In this document: piece after piece, positions 37,575-45,601 of the stretch
How positions within the stretch are numbered: position 1 is the stretch's first letter
Layout: every line of letters begins with the position of its first letter
Made by a program: the position numbers and the translations under genes
Assembly: GCA_001464545.1 (NCBI GenBank)
Contig: LNFC01000025.1
Coordinates: 1 to 64,000 of the forward strand
Reading direction: 5' to 3'
Source of the DNA: Acidobacteria bacterium Ga0077551
Lineage (GTDB): Bacteria; Pseudomonadota; Alphaproteobacteria; Caulobacterales; Hyphomonadaceae
DNA length: 64,000 bases
The notes under the pieces: model-generated
What the model saw: only the letters and a program-made list of their open reading frames with translations
Databases searched by the model: none
What the model was told of the DNA's origin: nothing

Positions 37575-38387
37575 ATGACCGACCAATTGCTGGAAACCTT
37601 CGAGGACGGCGTCGCCACCTTGACGATGAACCGCCCTGAGGCGCGCAACGCGCTGACCGGCGAATTGCTGGATGCGCTTGCCGACGCGGTGCCCCGCCTC
37701 GCCCTCGACCCGAAAGTGCGGGTTGTCGTGCTGACCGGGACGGGCGCGGCCTTCTGCGCAGGCGGCGACGTGAAAGGCTTCGTCGCGCAGCCGGCGGGCA
37801 CCTCGGGCCAGGGCGCAGCCCCCTTCAACATGGAGCAGCGCATCGCCGGCCTGCGGAAAGGCATGGAAACGGCGAAATGGCTGCATGAAATGCCGAAGCC
37901 AACGCTGGCCGTGATGCCCGGTCCGGCGGCGGGTGCGGGCCTGTCTCTGGCGCTGGCCTGCGACATGCGGATCTGTACCACCACCGCCAAGCTGACGACG
38001 GCCTTCTCCAAGATCGGCGCAAGCGGCGACTATGGCGGCTCGTACTTCCTCACCAAGCTGGTCGGCGAGGCGAAGGCGCGGGAGCTGTACTTTACAGCCG
38101 ACGTGATATCGGGCGAGGAGGCCGCACGGCTAGGCATCGTCAACGAGGCGGTCGCGCCGGAACATTTTGAAGAGGCCGCGAAGAAAAAGGCGCGCTATCT
38201 GGCCGGCCTGCCGACCGTGGCGATCGGCTACATGAAGAAGAACCTGAACCTTGCCGCCAGCGCGACGCTTTCCGAGGTGCTGGACATGGAAGCGGCGCAC
38301 ATGGTGCGCACGATGATGACCGAAGACCACAAGGCGGCCTCGCTTGCCTTCGTCGAGAAACGCCCGCCGGTGTTCAAGGGCGTTTGA
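37575..38387 (+). CDS. Enoyl-CoA hydratase/isomerase (crotonase family)
   Basis: 270 residues. Crotonase features: MNRPEARNALTGELLDALAD at the N-terminus, GTGAAFCAGGDVKGF for the oxyanion-hole loop, and VMPGPAAGAGLSLALACDMR for the second oxyanion strand. The family includes hydratases, isomerases and hydrolases, and the exact reaction is not readable. The start at 37575 is preferred over upstream starts for similarity. It begins 130 bases from the divergent monooxygenase-like gene and may share a promoter region. Confidence 0.85.
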   Translation: MTDQLLETFEDGVATLTMNRPEARNALTGELLDALADAVPRLALDPKVRVVVLTGTGAAFCAGGDVKGFVAQPAGTSGQGAAPFNMEQRIAGLRKGMETAKWLHEMPKPTLAVMPGPAAGAGLSLALACDMRICTTTAKLTTAFSKIGASGDYGGSYFLTKLVGEAKARELYFTADVISGEEAARLGIVNEAVAPEHFEEAAKKKARYLAGLPTVAIGYMKKNLNLAASATLSEVLDMEAAHMVRTMMTEDHKAASLAFVEKRPPVFKGV

Positions 38388-38391
38388 AAGA

Positions 38392-38739
38392 TCAGAGTTT
38401 CAGTTCCGGATGGATTTTCGCTGGGGCCGCATGGCGCCAGGACATCACGAGCGCCGACCGTAGCGTTGTTGCATCGCAGGCCTTTAGGCGGATCGAGGTC
38501 GCCCCCTTCTCACCCCACTTGTTGGGCACCGGGAAGAAGATGTCCGGCTCCGCCTCGCACAACATCCGCTGCTCTTCCGGCGTCAGGAAGACGTTCGAAA
38601 ATTCATGGTGCGGCGGCAGGGTGCAGAAGATCTTGCCCTTCGGCACATCGACCCGGAAGCTCGCCCAGTCGAAGTGCGGCCGCTCCAGCGCGCGGGGCAT
38701 GGCCAGCGCGGCCTTGCGGAGGTTCGCCGGTGAGATCAC
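38392..38739 (-). CDS. MmcQ/YjbR family protein
   Basis: 115 residues from a GTG at 38739 that overlaps the stop of the DUF3667 gene (GTGA). It reads ALERPHFDWASFRVDVPKGK and IFCTLPPHHEFSNVFLTPEE, and ends SALVMSWRHAAPAKIHPELK, the compact double-wing DNA-binding-like fold of MmcQ/YjbR (CyaY-like). Function is not known. It is cotranscribed with the DUF3667 gene upstream. Confidence 0.8.
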   Translation of the reverse strand: MISPANLRKAALAMPRALERPHFDWASFRVDVPKGKIFCTLPPHHEFSNVFLTPEEQRMLCEAEPDIFFPVPNKWGEKGATSIRLKACDATTLRSALVMSWRHAAPAKIHPELKL

Positions 38740-39842
38740 AGCGACAGCGCGCCCAGGATCACTGCCGTGAGCAGCCCTGACAGCAGCACGAAGAGGTAGA
38801 CCACATCCAGGGTGATCGTCCGCAGCACCGAGGAATAGCCGCTGCGGCCATAGACGACGCGGTGGAGCCGGTAGAGATACCAGTTGGAATAGATCAGCAG
38901 CGCCAGCATGACCCAACCGGCACCGATCAGCAGCGAGACAAGGAAGCCGACCGACATCGCGAAGAACAGCGCCGAATGGAAATGCAGCGACACGATGAGA
39001 TGGTCGAAAAACAGGAACTGGCGGCGCCAGAGATAGGTGAGCGCCAGAAGCAGCGCATAGACCGGCAGCAACACGAACATCAGGCGCGGAATCCATTCCT
39101 GCGTCTGCCGGGCAAGGCGCGCGGGATCTTCCATCACATCGGCGAATTCGGCTGCCTCTTCATTTCCAGCCTCTCCGGCCTCGCGCGCGGCATCAATGGC
39201 CGACTGCGGCACGAAGCCCGCCCATTCCTCTTCTGCGGTTGGCTCGGCATCGGCCGGCGGCGGCTCGCCCGGGGCTGCGGGTGGTTCTGGCACCAGGCCC
39301 GGGATGCCGCCTTTCCAGGCTGCATCCACATCTTCCAGCACCTTCAGGGCCTGCTGGTATTCCGCCTCGGTGATCTCGCCTTCCGCGAAGAATTTCTCGA
39401 CCTCGGCCCGGGCCTCCTCCATCGAGGGCGAGCCGTCGAAATTCACTGTCACCTGCCCGGTGATCAGCGGCATCAGCACGAAGAAGATGAGCGAGGCGAG
39501 CACATAAAGGCGGAAGGCGGGAATGAAACGTGCCCGCTTGCCGTCCAGATAGGCGCGGGTCATCCGGCCCGGGCGCAGCATAAGGTCCGGCAGGGTGCGC
39601 GCGATGCGGCCATCGATCGAGAAAAAGGTCTCGAGACTTTCCCCTACAAGCGACCAGAACGGGCGCCGGATACTGAGCGCGCTCTGTCCGCAGTCATGGC
39701 AGAACTCACCAGCCAGCAAGGCGCCGCAGTTGAGGCAGTTCGGGTCGGTCACGGGACCGGTCTTGCCGGCGAGGCCGGCGGCCGCATCGGCGGCGGCATG
39801 CTCGATGGCGGTGTCCGCAGCCGCGCCGAATCCGTCACTCAT
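38736..39842 (-). CDS. DUF3667 domain membrane protein with zinc-ribbon N-terminus
   Basis: 368 residues. The N-terminus has CLNCGALLAGEFCHDCGQSA, a four-cysteine zinc ribbon, followed by a conserved helix with TLPDLMLRPGRMTRAYLDGK. Three or four hydrophobic segments follow. In the middle is a long acidic Pro/Glu/Ala-rich insert (EPPAAPGEPPPADAEPTAEE) of low complexity, which probably extends into the periplasm or a linker. The family is DUF3667, function unknown. The MmcQ-like gene overlaps its end. Confidence 0.82.
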   Translation of the reverse strand: MSDGFGAAADTAIEHAAADAAAGLAGKTGPVTDPNCLNCGALLAGEFCHDCGQSALSIRRPFWSLVGESLETFFSIDGRIARTLPDLMLRPGRMTRAYLDGKRARFIPAFRLYVLASLIFFVLMPLITGQVTVNFDGSPSMEEARAEVEKFFAEGEITEAEYQQALKVLEDVDAAWKGGIPGLVPEPPAAPGEPPPADAEPTAEEEWAGFVPQSAIDAAREAGEAGNEEAAEFADVMEDPARLARQTQEWIPRLMFVLLPVYALLLALTYLWRRQFLFFDHLIVSLHFHSALFFAMSVGFLVSLLIGAGWVMLALLIYSNWYLYRLHRVVYGRSGYSSVLRTITLDVVYLFVLLSGLLTAVILGALSL

Positions 39843-39923
39843 GGCACCTCTCCCCGTCATCCCGGACAGGTTTTCACAGGGACTTGGCCGCGGCGCAATC
39901 GGCTTCTTGCGTCAGCGGCGGCC

Positions 39924-39988
39924 AGATATTTGATTGGTCGCAAATTCTTACGCTCAACCGGTGCCCACTTGAGCGGAATTTGCTCTAG
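39924..39988 (-). repeat. 65-bp dispersed hairpin repeat, copy 2
   Basis: Same element as at 15717-15781, in the opposite orientation, with four differences. Outer arms GCAAATTC and GAATTTGC are exact complements here, the inner arms are CGCTCAA and TTGAGCG, and the loop is the same GTGGGCACCGG. Its leading CTAG contributes the stop codon (TAG at 39987-39985) of the acyltransferase gene. It lies between that gene and the start of the DUF3667 gene. Confidence 0.9.
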
Positions 39989-40875
39989 CGAAAAATTTTC
40001 GGTTTGTTGGCCTGGAACCGGACACCGGCAGCGCGGTAATGCGGCGCCTTCCCGTCCGGGGCGAGCGCATAGGTCTGCTCGCGCAAGTACTCCATCAGGC
40101 CCCGGCGCTTGCCGGCGGCGTCCAGCGTCTCCGGCGTCAGCGTCTCGCCGACCTCGACCCGCAGCGTCTTGCCCATCCGGCGGCGCACTTCGCGGAAGAC
40201 GAGCGCGAGGCGAAGCTCCAGCGACAGGTGCGAGGCGATCTGGAAGAGGCGCGAGTTCTGGCCGTCAAAGAAGATCGGCGTGACGTGCGCGCGGCTCTGG
40301 GTGATCAGCTTGGCCGTGAACGGCTTCCACTCGTCATCGACCGCCAGCGGATCAAACGGGCGCGGCGTGGTCGCGACGCCGCCGCTCGGAAACACGACGA
40401 TGCAGCCGCCGCCTTTCACATGCGCGAGCGCCGCCTTGCGCATCGCGACGTTCGCCTCGACGGCTTCGCGTGTGCCGCCGAAATCGACGGGCAACAGATA
40501 GGGCCGCGCTTCGGGTACGCCATCGAGCACGGAATTTGTGAGCACCTTGAAATCCGGCCGCCGCAAACTGATCAGCCAGCTGATGACCAGGCCGTCGAGC
40601 ACGCCGAACGGATGGTTCGCCACGACAACCAGCGGTCCTTCACGCGGGATCAGCGCATGCTTGCTGGCGGAGAACTGCACATCCAGGTCGAGCAGCCGGA
40701 TCGCGGCTTCGAAGAAGGGCACATCGCGCGAGAGATCGGCGCGGTAGTGGTGGTAGAGCCGCTTGATCTTGGGCTGGCCGGACAGCCGCTCCACCGCCTG
40801 CACGAGGCGCCGCTTGACCGGATCCTCGAAATAGGCGGCGTAGGAGAGTTCGGGCTCGGTTTCGACGACGCTCAA
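39985..40875 (-). CDS. Lysophospholipid acyltransferase-like protein (PlsC superfamily)
   Basis: 296 residues. The motif VVVANHPFGVLDGLVISWL contains the HX4D catalytic box of glycerol-phosphate/ornithine-lipid type acyltransferases (PlsC/OlsA/hemolysin-like), and GCIVVFPSGGVATTPRPFDP holds the second conserved box. The start is a TTG overlapping the preceding acyl-CoA dehydrogenase stop (TTGA), since no ATG or GTG occurs before the conserved region. Its stop comes from the hairpin repeat. Likely acts at the inner membrane on a lysolipid or ornithine lipid. Confidence 0.8.
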   Translation of the reverse strand: MSVVETEPELSYAAYFEDPVKRRLVQAVERLSGQPKIKRLYHHYRADLSRDVPFFEAAIRLLDLDVQFSASKHALIPREGPLVVVANHPFGVLDGLVISWLISLRRPDFKVLTNSVLDGVPEARPYLLPVDFGGTREAVEANVAMRKAALAHVKGGGCIVVFPSGGVATTPRPFDPLAVDDEWKPFTAKLITQSRAHVTPIFFDGQNSRLFQIASHLSLELRLALVFREVRRRMGKTLRVEVGETLTPETLDAAGKRRGLMEYLREQTYALAPDGKAPHYRAAGVRFQANKPKIFR

Positions 40876-42032
40876 AGCCGCCACATCCGTGCAAGGTTGT
40901 TCTTCTGCATGTCGGACGAGCCGCCGACGATGGGCATGCCGAGCAGGTCGCGCAGGTTGCGCTCTATGTCGTAAGCATCCGACAAGCCATAGGCCCCGAT
41001 CACCTGCTGGCAGGCAAGGCCGATCTCGACGCCGGTATCGGCGACATAGAGCTTCGCCATCGCCGTCTCCGCCGAACAGGGCTGGCCTTCGCTCGCGAGC
41101 CAAGCGGCGTGGTAGAGCATATGGCGGCAGGCGGCGAGTTTCGTCCGTGCCGTGACGAGCTTGTGCGCGACCGCCTGATGCTTGCCGATGGGCTTGCCGA
41201 ACTGCACGCGCTCGCCGGCATACTTCCAGGCTTCTTCCAGAGCGGCGCGGGCGAGGCCGTAGGCGACCGCCGTGATCTCGATTTTCTCGACATCCAGCGC
41301 GCGGCCGGCCAGCGCCTCCCAGCCCTTGTTCCACTTGTCGGGTCCGCCGACGATGGCGCTTTCCGGCAGACGGACATCATCGAGGAACACGTCCATCGAA
41401 TGGGTGTAGCGCAGGTTGGCATGTTCGATGGCCTGCATCGTGACGCCCTTGGCGTTCGTCGGCACAAGGACGAACGTAAGATTACCATGCCGGTCACCCG
41501 GCTCGCCGGAGCGGCAGAGGCAGTAGATGTAATCCGCCCAGTCGGCGCCCGTGCACCAGCGCTTGGCGCCCTTGATGATAAGTTCGCCATCCTTGCGCTC
41601 AACCCGCGTCTCGACGCTCGGCAGGTCGCCGCCAACATTCGGCTCGGACAGGCCGTAGGCCAGGAACAGCTCGCCGCGCGCGAGCTTTGGCAGCAGCGCC
41701 TCTTTCTGTTCCTTTGATCCGTTCTCGGAAATGTTCAGACCGCCATAGAAGGCGGCATGGATATAGGGCCCGGCCATGCTGGACCCGCCCTGGCACAATT
41801 CGTCGATCACGGCGGCAGCGGCGTAGATGTCCTCCCCCTGCCCGCCATATTCTTCCGGGATGGTGAGACCGATCAGCCCCATCTCCGCGATCTCGCGGAA
41901 GAGGGCGCGGTCCCAGGTCGCCGCCTTGTCCCATTCGCGCCGCTTCTCGCGCGGCATCTTCTCGGCGACCCAGCGGGACAGCTGGCGGCGGATTTCGGTG
42001 ACGTGGCCGGGTTCTGGGGCGAAACTGTTCAT
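40872..42032 (-). CDS. Acyl-CoA dehydrogenase family protein
   Basis: 386 residues. It has the flavin-binding [32 protein letters not shown] and the C-terminal helical [18 protein letters not shown], typical of the family. In the position of the medium-chain enzyme's catalytic Glu near the C-terminus (usually EGTSE) the protein has IVGGSSDMQ, with Gly, so the base may lie elsewhere as in isovaleryl-CoA-type enzymes. It overlaps the metA stop by four bases (ATGA) and the next gene's TTG at its own end, a tightly coupled set. Confidence 0.87.
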   Translation of the reverse strand: MNSFAPEPGHVTEIRRQLSRWVAEKMPREKRREWDKAATWDRALFREIAEMGLIGLTIPEEYGGQGEDIYAAAAVIDELCQGGSSMAGPYIHAAFYGGLNISENGSKEQKEALLPKLARGELFLAYGLSEPNVGGDLPSVETRVERKDGELIIKGAKRWCTGADWADYIYCLCRSGEPGDRHGNLTFVLVPTNAKGVTMQAIEHANLRYTHSMDVFLDDVRLPESAIVGGPDKWNKGWEALAGRALDVEKIEITAVAYGLARAALEEAWKYAGERVQFGKPIGKHQAVAHKLVTARTKLAACRHMLYHAAWLASEGQPCSAETAMAKLYVADTGVEIGLACQQVIGAYGLSDAYDIERNLRDLLGMPIVGGSSDMQKNNLARMWRL

Positions 42033-42964
42033 GGCGCTGTTGTCACCTGCCTGCCGATTTCGTCAAGCGCGAACGGTGTCGTCTGGTAGGTCTGGTTAAT
42101 CCAGTTCCCGAACAGCAGATGCGCGTGGCTGCGCCAGCGGTTGAGCGGCGGGCGCGCCGGATCGTCGCCGGGGAAATAATTGTGCGGCACCGCGATCGGC
42201 ACGCCTTGGGACACGTCGCGCTCATACTCCTCCTTCAGGGAGAACGAATCATACTCGACATGGTTGAACATATAGAGGCTGCGGCGCGCGGCGTCCTGCA
42301 GGAGGCAGGGCCCGGTCTTCTCGCAATCGACCAGCAGGTCCAGCGCCGGGCGGGCCGCCACGTCCTCGCGGCGCACCTCGGTCCAGCGCGAGACGGGGAT
42401 CAGGAAATCATCCGAAAAGCCGGAGAGGAAGGGCGAGGCGGGTGAGAGGTTCCTCTGCCGGAACACGCCGAAGGCTTTCTGGTCCAGCTGGTATTTCGGT
42501 AGGCAGTGGAAATGCCAGGCCGCGGCCATCGCGCCCCAGCAGATATAGAACGGCGAATGTACATTCGTCCGTGTCCAGTCGAATATACGCGCCAGCTCTT
42601 CCCAGTAAGTCACCTCTTCGAACGGCATTTGCTCGACCGGCGCGCCGGTGACGATGAAGCCGTCGAACTTCCGTTCCCGGATTTCCTCCCATGTCTGGTA
42701 GAAGCTGATCAGGTGCTCGGCGGATGTGTTCCTCGGCTGGTGCCCGCCAACCCGCACGAGCGTCAGCTCCACCTGCAGCGGCGAGGCGCCGATCAGGCGC
42801 GCCAGCTGCGTCTCGGTACGGATCTTGTTCGGCATCAGGTTGAGCAGGCCGATCTGCAGCGGGCGGATGTCCTGGCGCACGGCGTCCGTCTCGCGCATCA
42901 CGGCCACGCCCTCGCGCGTCAGCGTCTCTGCGGCTGGCAGCGTATCGGGAATCCGGATCGGCAT
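42029..42964 (-). CDS. metAA: Homoserine O-acetyltransferase of the MetA family
   Basis: 311 residues starting [15 protein letters not shown], the standard MetA opening. The catalytic Cys142 is in [11 protein letters not shown], and His235 and Glu237 in FNHVEYDSF complete the site. The acyl-donor position reads TGAPVEQM with Glu111, the residue reported to favour acetyl-CoA (Gly at 111 favours succinyl-CoA), so acetylation is the likelier activity. First committed step of methionine synthesis. The gene is preceded by a SAM-II riboswitch and is followed by the acyl-CoA dehydrogenase gene with an ATGA overlap. Confidence 0.92.
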   Translation of the reverse strand: MPIRIPDTLPAAETLTREGVAVMRETDAVRQDIRPLQIGLLNLMPNKIRTETQLARLIGASPLQVELTLVRVGGHQPRNTSAEHLISFYQTWEEIRERKFDGFIVTGAPVEQMPFEEVTYWEELARIFDWTRTNVHSPFYICWGAMAAAWHFHCLPKYQLDQKAFGVFRQRNLSPASPFLSGFSDDFLIPVSRWTEVRREDVAARPALDLLVDCEKTGPCLLQDAARRSLYMFNHVEYDSFSLKEEYERDVSQGVPIAVPHNYFPGDDPARPPLNRWRSHAHLLFGNWINQTYQTTPFALDEIGRQVTTAP

Positions 42965-43021
42965 GGCAAAACGTTCCTGTCGGCCCGCTTAGGACTGCAA
43001 CGCATCGCATGGGGGAGAAAG

Positions 43022-43038
43022 GCGGGAGCGTGTCCCGC
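43022..43038 (-). terminator. Terminator-like hairpin downstream of the SAM-II riboswitch
   Basis: In transcript sense the stem GCGGGA / TCCCGC closes a 5-base loop CACGC and is followed by CTTTCTCCCCC, a modest U-rich tract. It begins eight bases past the riboswitch, between it and the metA start (42964), a position in which it could make regulation transcriptional. The stem is only 6 bp and the tail is weak, so the role is uncertain. Confidence 0.45.
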
Positions 43039-43045
43039 ATCTCGG

Positions 43046-43100
43046 CCCTTTAGCGACTTGTTTAACGTGGCTGCAAGCCGGCCGGCCAAATCACCACGAG
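43046..43100 (-). promoter_or_regulatory. SAM-II riboswitch
   Basis: On the minus strand the sequence carries CGTGGTGATTTG followed by a G/C-rich stretch, then GGCTTGCAGCCACG, TTAAACAA and GTCGCTAAAGGG. These are the conserved segments of the SAM-II (metA) aptamer: the P1 stem CGTGG/CCACG, the loop GTGATTTG and the CGCTAAAG pseudoknot strand. It binds S-adenosylmethionine and lowers expression of methionine genes. It lies just past the DoxX stop and about 80 bases before the metA start. Confidence 0.93.
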
Positions 43101-43106
43101 GCGCAT

Positions 43107-43568
43107 CTAGCGCGGGATTGAGCCGGCGACAAGCGCCTCGTCCTTGCTCCGCCTGACCGCCCGGTCGGACCGCCACCAGCCCTTCATCGTCAAGGGGCGC
43201 CCCCCGCTATGACCCGCAAGGACCAGCAGCCCCGCGAGGATGCCGAGATTCTTGATGAAGTTCTGCATTTCCCGCTCGGCGGAAACGCCTGCGTGATCAT
43301 TCCAGAAGTCATGCAGGAGGACATTGACCAGCAAGACGTAGACCACCAGACCAAGCGCCGTCAGGCACACATGCCGCCCGGAAATCAGGAGAAGCCCGCC
43401 GGCCACGTTTGCCACGGCGGCAATCCACATCAGCGGCTCTGCCATCGGCACATTGTGCGCCTCCATCAAGGCGAAATGCATGTCCGGCGCGGCAAATTTC
43501 ATGAGGCCCGGCACGAGAAAGTATAGGCCGAGCAGGAATCGGCCCGAGAGGATCAGTGCGTTCGACAT
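43107..43568 (-). CDS. DoxX-family membrane protein
   Basis: 153 residues with four hydrophobic segments. It opens with RFLLGLYFLVPGLMKF, typical of DoxX/SURF4-like proteins, and includes LISGRHVCLTALGLVVYVLL and a central acidic/polar loop with HDFWNDH. Function of the family is unclear (some link to respiratory or oxidative stress). It follows the enoyl-CoA hydratase gene (start 44385, stop 43573) only if transcribed together; here the DoxX gene begins four bases after that stop. Confidence 0.85.
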   Translation of the reverse strand: MSNALILSGRFLLGLYFLVPGLMKFAAPDMHFALMEAHNVPMAEPLMWIAAVANVAGGLLLISGRHVCLTALGLVVYVLLVNVLLHDFWNDHAGVSAEREMQNFIKNLGILAGLLVLAGHSGGRPLTMKGWWRSDRAVRRSKDEALVAGSIPR

Positions 43569-43572
43569 GTGC

Positions 43573-44385
43573 TCACTCCCCCGTCAGTTTCGGTGCGCGT
43601 TTTTCCTTGAACGCCGTCACCGCCTCGCGCCGATCATGCAGATAGTTCGAGACACTCTCCCAGCCGATGGACGCATCCATCAGCTGCGCGGCAAGCGCGC
43701 GTAGCGGGATGTTGGCGGTGGTCTTGGTCCAGCGCACGGCCCATTTCGGGTTGGCCAGGATCTTGCCGGCGATCTCGTCCACCTTCGCGTCAAGCTCTGC
43801 TCCGGGTACGGCATAATTGATGAGGCCGAGGCGCTGGGCTTCCGGCGCGCTCAAGAGATCGCCGGTCATCAGCAGTTCCTTCGCCTTGGCGAAGCCGATC
43901 AGCTGCGGCCAGATCAGCGCGCCGCCGTCGCCCGCCACGAGGCCGACCTTCACGTGCGGATCGCCGATCTTCGCGGTCTCGTCGGCAATGATCACATCGC
44001 ACAGCAGCGCAATCGTCGCGCCGAGCCCGGCGGCCGCGCCGTTCATCCGGCAAAGGATCGGTTTCTCCATCTGCAGCAGCGTCACCACGATCTGCTTGGC
44101 ATCCCAGCCGATGGCGCGAAAACGCTCGGGATGGGCGATCTGTTCCTCGAACCAGTCGAAGTCCCCGCCCGCGCAGAAGGCGCGGCCCTTGCCGGAAAGG
44201 ATGATCAGGTCGCTTTCCGTATCCCGCTGCAGGCAGTTGAACACCAGCGCCAGTTCGGTGTGCATCGCTTCGTCGACGCCGTTCACGGGGTGGGTGGAGG
44301 TGATGTAAGCCGTCAGTACACGCCCCTTCCGCTCGAACGTGAACCGCTCCCACTTGTCCTGGGTTATGTCGTATTTGGCGCTCAT
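43573..44385 (-). CDS. Enoyl-CoA hydratase/isomerase family protein
   Basis: 270 residues. It shows TAYITSTHPVNGVDEAM, GKGRAFCAGGDFDWFEEQ (first oxyanion loop) and MNGAAAGLGATIALLCDVI (second loop), all crotonase hallmarks. The C-terminal segment is conserved, including SVSNYLHDRREAVTAFKEKR. Specific reaction unknown. First of a short minus-strand run that continues into DoxX. Confidence 0.87.
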   Translation of the reverse strand: MSAKYDITQDKWERFTFERKGRVLTAYITSTHPVNGVDEAMHTELALVFNCLQRDTESDLIILSGKGRAFCAGGDFDWFEEQIAHPERFRAIGWDAKQIVVTLLQMEKPILCRMNGAAAGLGATIALLCDVIIADETAKIGDPHVKVGLVAGDGGALIWPQLIGFAKAKELLMTGDLLSAPEAQRLGLINYAVPGAELDAKVDEIAGKILANPKWAVRWTKTTANIPLRALAAQLMDASIGWESVSNYLHDRREAVTAFKEKRAPKLTGE

Positions 44386-44499
44386 CTTGTCCTCCAGCCG
44401 GTTTCTGGCCCCGAACCTAACCTGCCCGGCGGCAAAGTCACGGGGGATGACCGCCGCATCGGCCCGCGCTAGGACAGCGCATCAACCGAAAGCCGCCCC

Positions 44500-44847
44500 A
44501 TGCCCCGCGACACCCTCTTCCTTCTTCCGCCCGGCTTTGCCGCCAATGGCCAGCGCGAATTCTGCCCGGAATGCGCCGAGCTCTGGGGCGTTCTCTCCTG
44601 GTTCCCGGCATTGAAGGAGACGCTCGACATTGTCTATGTCGGCATCGATCATCCCCGCGCCCCGATCACGGCGGTGCTTGGCGAGGGCCGCCACAATGCG
44701 CCCACGCTGGTGCTGCATGCGGACAGCCCTCACGCTGAAGGCCTGCCCTATTCCGAAGCAGGCGGCCGCGCCTACCTGCCCTCCGCCCGCCTGATCGCGA
44801 AACACTTCGCCGCGGTGCACGGCACCCCGGTGCCGCGCGGGCACTGA
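44500..44847 (+). CDS. DUF3088 family protein
   Basis: 115 residues. The opening MPRDTLFLLPPGF and the CPECAELWGVL segment with a CxxC pair match the DUF3088 family, which looks thioredoxin-like in its layout. The middle reads YVGIDHPRAPITAVLGEG. No enzyme activity is established. Monocistronic between a crotonase gene and a lipoprotein gene. Confidence 0.75.
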   Translation: MPRDTLFLLPPGFAANGQREFCPECAELWGVLSWFPALKETLDIVYVGIDHPRAPITAVLGEGRHNAPTLVLHADSPHAEGLPYSEAGGRAYLPSARLIAKHFAAVHGTPVPRGH

Positions 44848-44874
44848 CCCGGTCCGTAAGAGCCAGACCTCGGA

Positions 44875-45438
44875 CTACTCGGCGGGGGTGACCGTCACGT
44901 TTTCAGGCGCGGCTTCCTCTGCCGTAGATGTCCAGTTGATGATCACGCGGCGGACCGCGCTCCCCATTTCTGCCGTTGCGTCATCAATGGTGGTTTCGGT
45001 GATCTCGAGGTCAACACGTCCCGGCGCATCCGACAGGATGCGATAGTCGATAAAGTTGCCAACGGGGAAGACGGCCCAGTCGCCGCCCGGGCTGATGTAG
45101 AACGCGATGTAGGTGTACAAACCATTCGCCGCAGGATCGCCGCCGGCAGTGCCGAACAGCTTCACGCCGGACGCCTCGCCCTGGTTCGCGAGGAGATCGA
45201 CCTTCACGACAGACGCCGCCGCGGTGGCATACTCCGTCGTCTCAACCATGAGCGCTTGGGGTTCGCCGGAAGGAACCAAAGCCTGTTGCACCGGGGCTGC
45301 GGCCGCAGGCGCAGGGATCTCCTCAGCGACGGTCTCCTCGGCAGCGGTCTCGACCGGCGTGGAGACAGCTTCTGGTCCGCAAGCCGTCAACATGGCGGCA
45401 AGGCTGACAGCAAGAATGGCGTTGAACGGTTTTAGCAT
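44875..45438 (-). CDS. Putative lipoprotein
   Basis: 187 residues. The start at 45438 gives MLKPFNAILAVSLAAMLTAC, a lipoprotein signal with the lipobox LTAC. A low-complexity Glu/Ala/Pro linker of about 40 residues (starting GPEAVSTPVETAAEETVAEE) follows. The rest is a predicted beta domain with LYTYIAFYISPGGDWAVFPV. No family is recognised. CCGGAG lies upstream of the ATG. Confidence 0.7.
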   Translation of the reverse strand: MLKPFNAILAVSLAAMLTACGPEAVSTPVETAAEETVAEEIPAPAAAAPVQQALVPSGEPQALMVETTEYATAAASVVKVDLLANQGEASGVKLFGTAGGDPAANGLYTYIAFYISPGGDWAVFPVGNFIDYRILSDAPGRVDLEITETTIDDATAEMGSAVRRVIINWTSTAEEAAPENVTVTPAE

Positions 45439-45601
45439 GGCTTGGTCGCTCCGGATCACTTTCTAATGTTACGACTAAGCGATTGCGCTGCTTCTGAACA
45501 GGGCCGGGCAGATCACTCCCCCTGTCATCCGGGACGGGACTTGCCTCCCGCAAGGGAAGACGCGTCTTGTGGCTTATCAAGATCGCCACAGGAGACCTCT
45601 C

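Noticed and set aside
40876-41334. Upstream extension of the acyltransferase gene to 41334
   Set aside because: That stretch is inside the acyl-CoA dehydrogenase gene in another frame; the coupled TTG at 40875 gives the conserved start.
42408-43040. 210-aa minus-strand frame starting at the ATG just past the SAM-II riboswitch
   Set aside because: It runs out of frame through metA and has no protein character. I keep only the start codon as a possible leader or decoy point in the findings.
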